DNA of 8,579 nucleotides from NCBI GenBank assembly GCA_025451425.1, contig JANWKK010000025.1, positions 1 through 8,579 on the forward strand, given 5' to 3'. This document shows, piece after piece, positions 7,582 to 8,579 of this stretch. The notes beneath the pieces are model-generated. The model was not told the DNA's origin. It saw only the letters and a program-made list of their open reading frames with translations, and ran no database searches. This stretch comes from Gemmatimonadaceae bacterium. Its GTDB lineage: Bacteria > Gemmatimonadota > Gemmatimonadetes > Gemmatimonadales > Gemmatimonadaceae. The position numbers were made by a program, and so were the translations under genes. Position 1 is the stretch's first letter. The number at the start of each line of letters is the position of its first letter.

Positions 7582-8579
7582 GTGTGCGCGGGCGGTTCGT
7601 GCTCTGCCTCGTCGCATCGTTACTGATTCCCAGTGGCGCGCGCGGCGATTCGGGATACGAGCTGTGGCTGCGGTATCGTCCCGTGCGAAATGCGGAGCGC
7701 CTCCGCGAATATCGCGAGGCGCTGCTGCCGATTCAGCTCGATGGGGAATCACCAACGTTCGCCATCGTCGCCGAAGAGCTGCACCGCGGATTGGAGTCGT
7801 TGCTCGCGAGTGCGTTCGTCATCGGGCGCTCGGCACAGGGCGCTCGACTCATTCTCGGCACGCGGCAAAGCTCTCCCGCGATCCGCTCGCTCGTGTCGGC
7901 GAGTGAGCTCGCCACGTTAGGCCGCGATGGCTTCGTCATTCGTCAGACAGCCGTTGGCGGGAAACGTGTCACGATTGTCGCCGCCAATACCGACATTGGG
8001 GTGCTCTACGGAATGTTCGCGCTGCTTCGCGACGTTCAAACGGAGCAGCCAGTCAACGCGTTCGCGACGACGAGCGCGCCCCGCGTTAGGCGGCGAGTGC
8101 TCGATCATTGGGATAACCTCGACGGGACGGTCGAACGCGGCTACGCGGGACGATCGTTGTGGGACTGGTCGACGCTCCCGGCGATGTCGCCGCGATATCG
8201 CGATTACGCGCGCGCGAATGCCTCGATTGGGATCAACGGCACGGTGCTCACGAACGTCAACGCGAATGCCAGGGTCCTCACCCCGGAATACCTCACCAAG
8301 GTCGCGGCGCTGGCCAATGTCTTTCGACCGTACGGCATCACGGTCTATCTCACGGCGCGCTTCAGCGCGCCGATCGAGATCGGAGGCCTAACGACGGCCG
8401 ATCCACTCGACGCCAGGGTCCGCGCATGGTGGCAGGCGAAGGTCGACGAGATCTATCGCTACGTCCCCGACTTCGGCGGCTTCCTGGTGAAAGCGAACTC
8501 GGAAGGACAACCCGGTCCGCAGGACTATCACCGCTCGCACGCCGACGGCGCGAACATGCTCGCCGACGCGCTCGCGCCG
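7578..8579 (+). CDS. exported GH67 alpha-glucuronidase, 5' part (cut by window edge)
   Basis: The frame stays open for 334 codons to the right edge. GH67 enzymes are about 680-730 residues, so roughly half is shown. Residues 1-23 are a signal peptide ([17 protein letters not shown]), implying action outside the cytoplasm. Mature start [10 protein letters not shown] is the usual opening, followed by the N-terminal domain ([41 protein letters not shown]). The catalytic barrel begins with [20 protein letters not shown] and reaches [20 protein letters not shown], where Glu309 corresponds to the catalytic acid of GH67. The remaining catalytic carboxylates lie beyond the edge. GH67 removes (4-O-methyl-)glucuronic acid from the non-reducing end of xylo-oligosaccharides. 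The GTG start overlaps the dehydratase TGA (GTGA, 7578-7581), so translation is probably coupled. A second GTG at 7584 is possible. Two TTA Leu codons occur, one within a CGTTAGGC motif. Confidence 0.93.
   Translation, partial: MSVRGRFVLCLVASLLIPSGARGDSGYELWLRYRPVRNAERLREYREALLPIQLDGESPTFAIVAEELHRGLESLLASAFVIGRSAQGARLILGTRQSSPAIRSLVSASELATLGRDGFVIRQTAVGGKRVTIVAANTDIGVLYGMFALLRDVQTEQPVNAFATTSAPRVRRRVLDHWDNLDGTVERGYAGRSLWDWSTLPAMSPRYRDYARANASIGINGTVLTNVNANARVLTPEYLTKVAALANVFRPYGITVYLTARFSAPIEIGGLTTADPLDARVRAWWQAKVDEIYRYVPDFGGFLVKANSEGQPGPQDYHRSHADGANMLADALAP

Noticed and set aside
6286..7755. 489-codon minus-strand ORF opposite the dehydratase and GH67 genes
   Set aside because: It is antisense to two genes with clear family motifs. 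The translation is Arg/His/Glu-rich with no domain, typical of antisense frames in GC-rich DNA.

Overview
The window is high-GC DNA (about 65% by eye) from a Gram-negative-type soil bacterium. The exported glucuronoxylan enzymes, the codon style and a degenerate 'CHPERSE'-type intergenic repeat fit Gemmatimonadota or Acidobacteriota. There is no rRNA or other marker to settle the phylum.

Left part (1-1369): a small two-helix membrane protein (161-466) and a YCII-family protein (517-789) form a short plus-strand group. About 580 bases without a conventional gene follow. In them lies a compact transcription unit: a sigma70-like promoter (832-859), a 27-codon ORF whose ATG falls at the predicted transcription start (867-950), two mutually exclusive hairpins (952-978) and a perfect 11-bp intrinsic terminator (983-1027). 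It looks like a leaderless peptide/attenuator or a small RNA, and I cannot assign it to a known family.

Middle (1370-2958): a cytoplasmic sensor histidine kinase with two PAS domains. It is split by an apparent one-base loss in a G run at 2688-2690, so the C-terminal half of the ATPase domain is in another frame. No response regulator is adjacent. Its stop lies 4 bases from the stop of the convergent next gene.

Right part (2963-8579): a glucuronoxylan / 4-O-methyl-glucuronate utilisation locus. On the minus strand is an exported two-domain esterase: a CE15 glucuronoyl-esterase-like domain fused to an SGNH/GDSL hydrolase. Divergent from it, on the plus strand, are an SDR of the D-mannonate oxidoreductase (fructuronate reductase) type, a glucarate-dehydratase-like enolase-superfamily enzyme, and the first 334 codons of an exported GH67 alpha-glucuronidase that runs off the right edge. 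In a likely order of action, the esterase frees glucuronoxylan from lignin (and perhaps acetyl) esters, GH67 removes (4-O-methyl-)glucuronate from xylo-oligosaccharides, and the SDR and dehydratase process the sugar acid inside the cell.

Across the whole window the octamer CGTTAGGC (either strand) occurs eight times, in unrelated reading frames and between genes. This is far above composition and suggests a genome-wide DNA motif.
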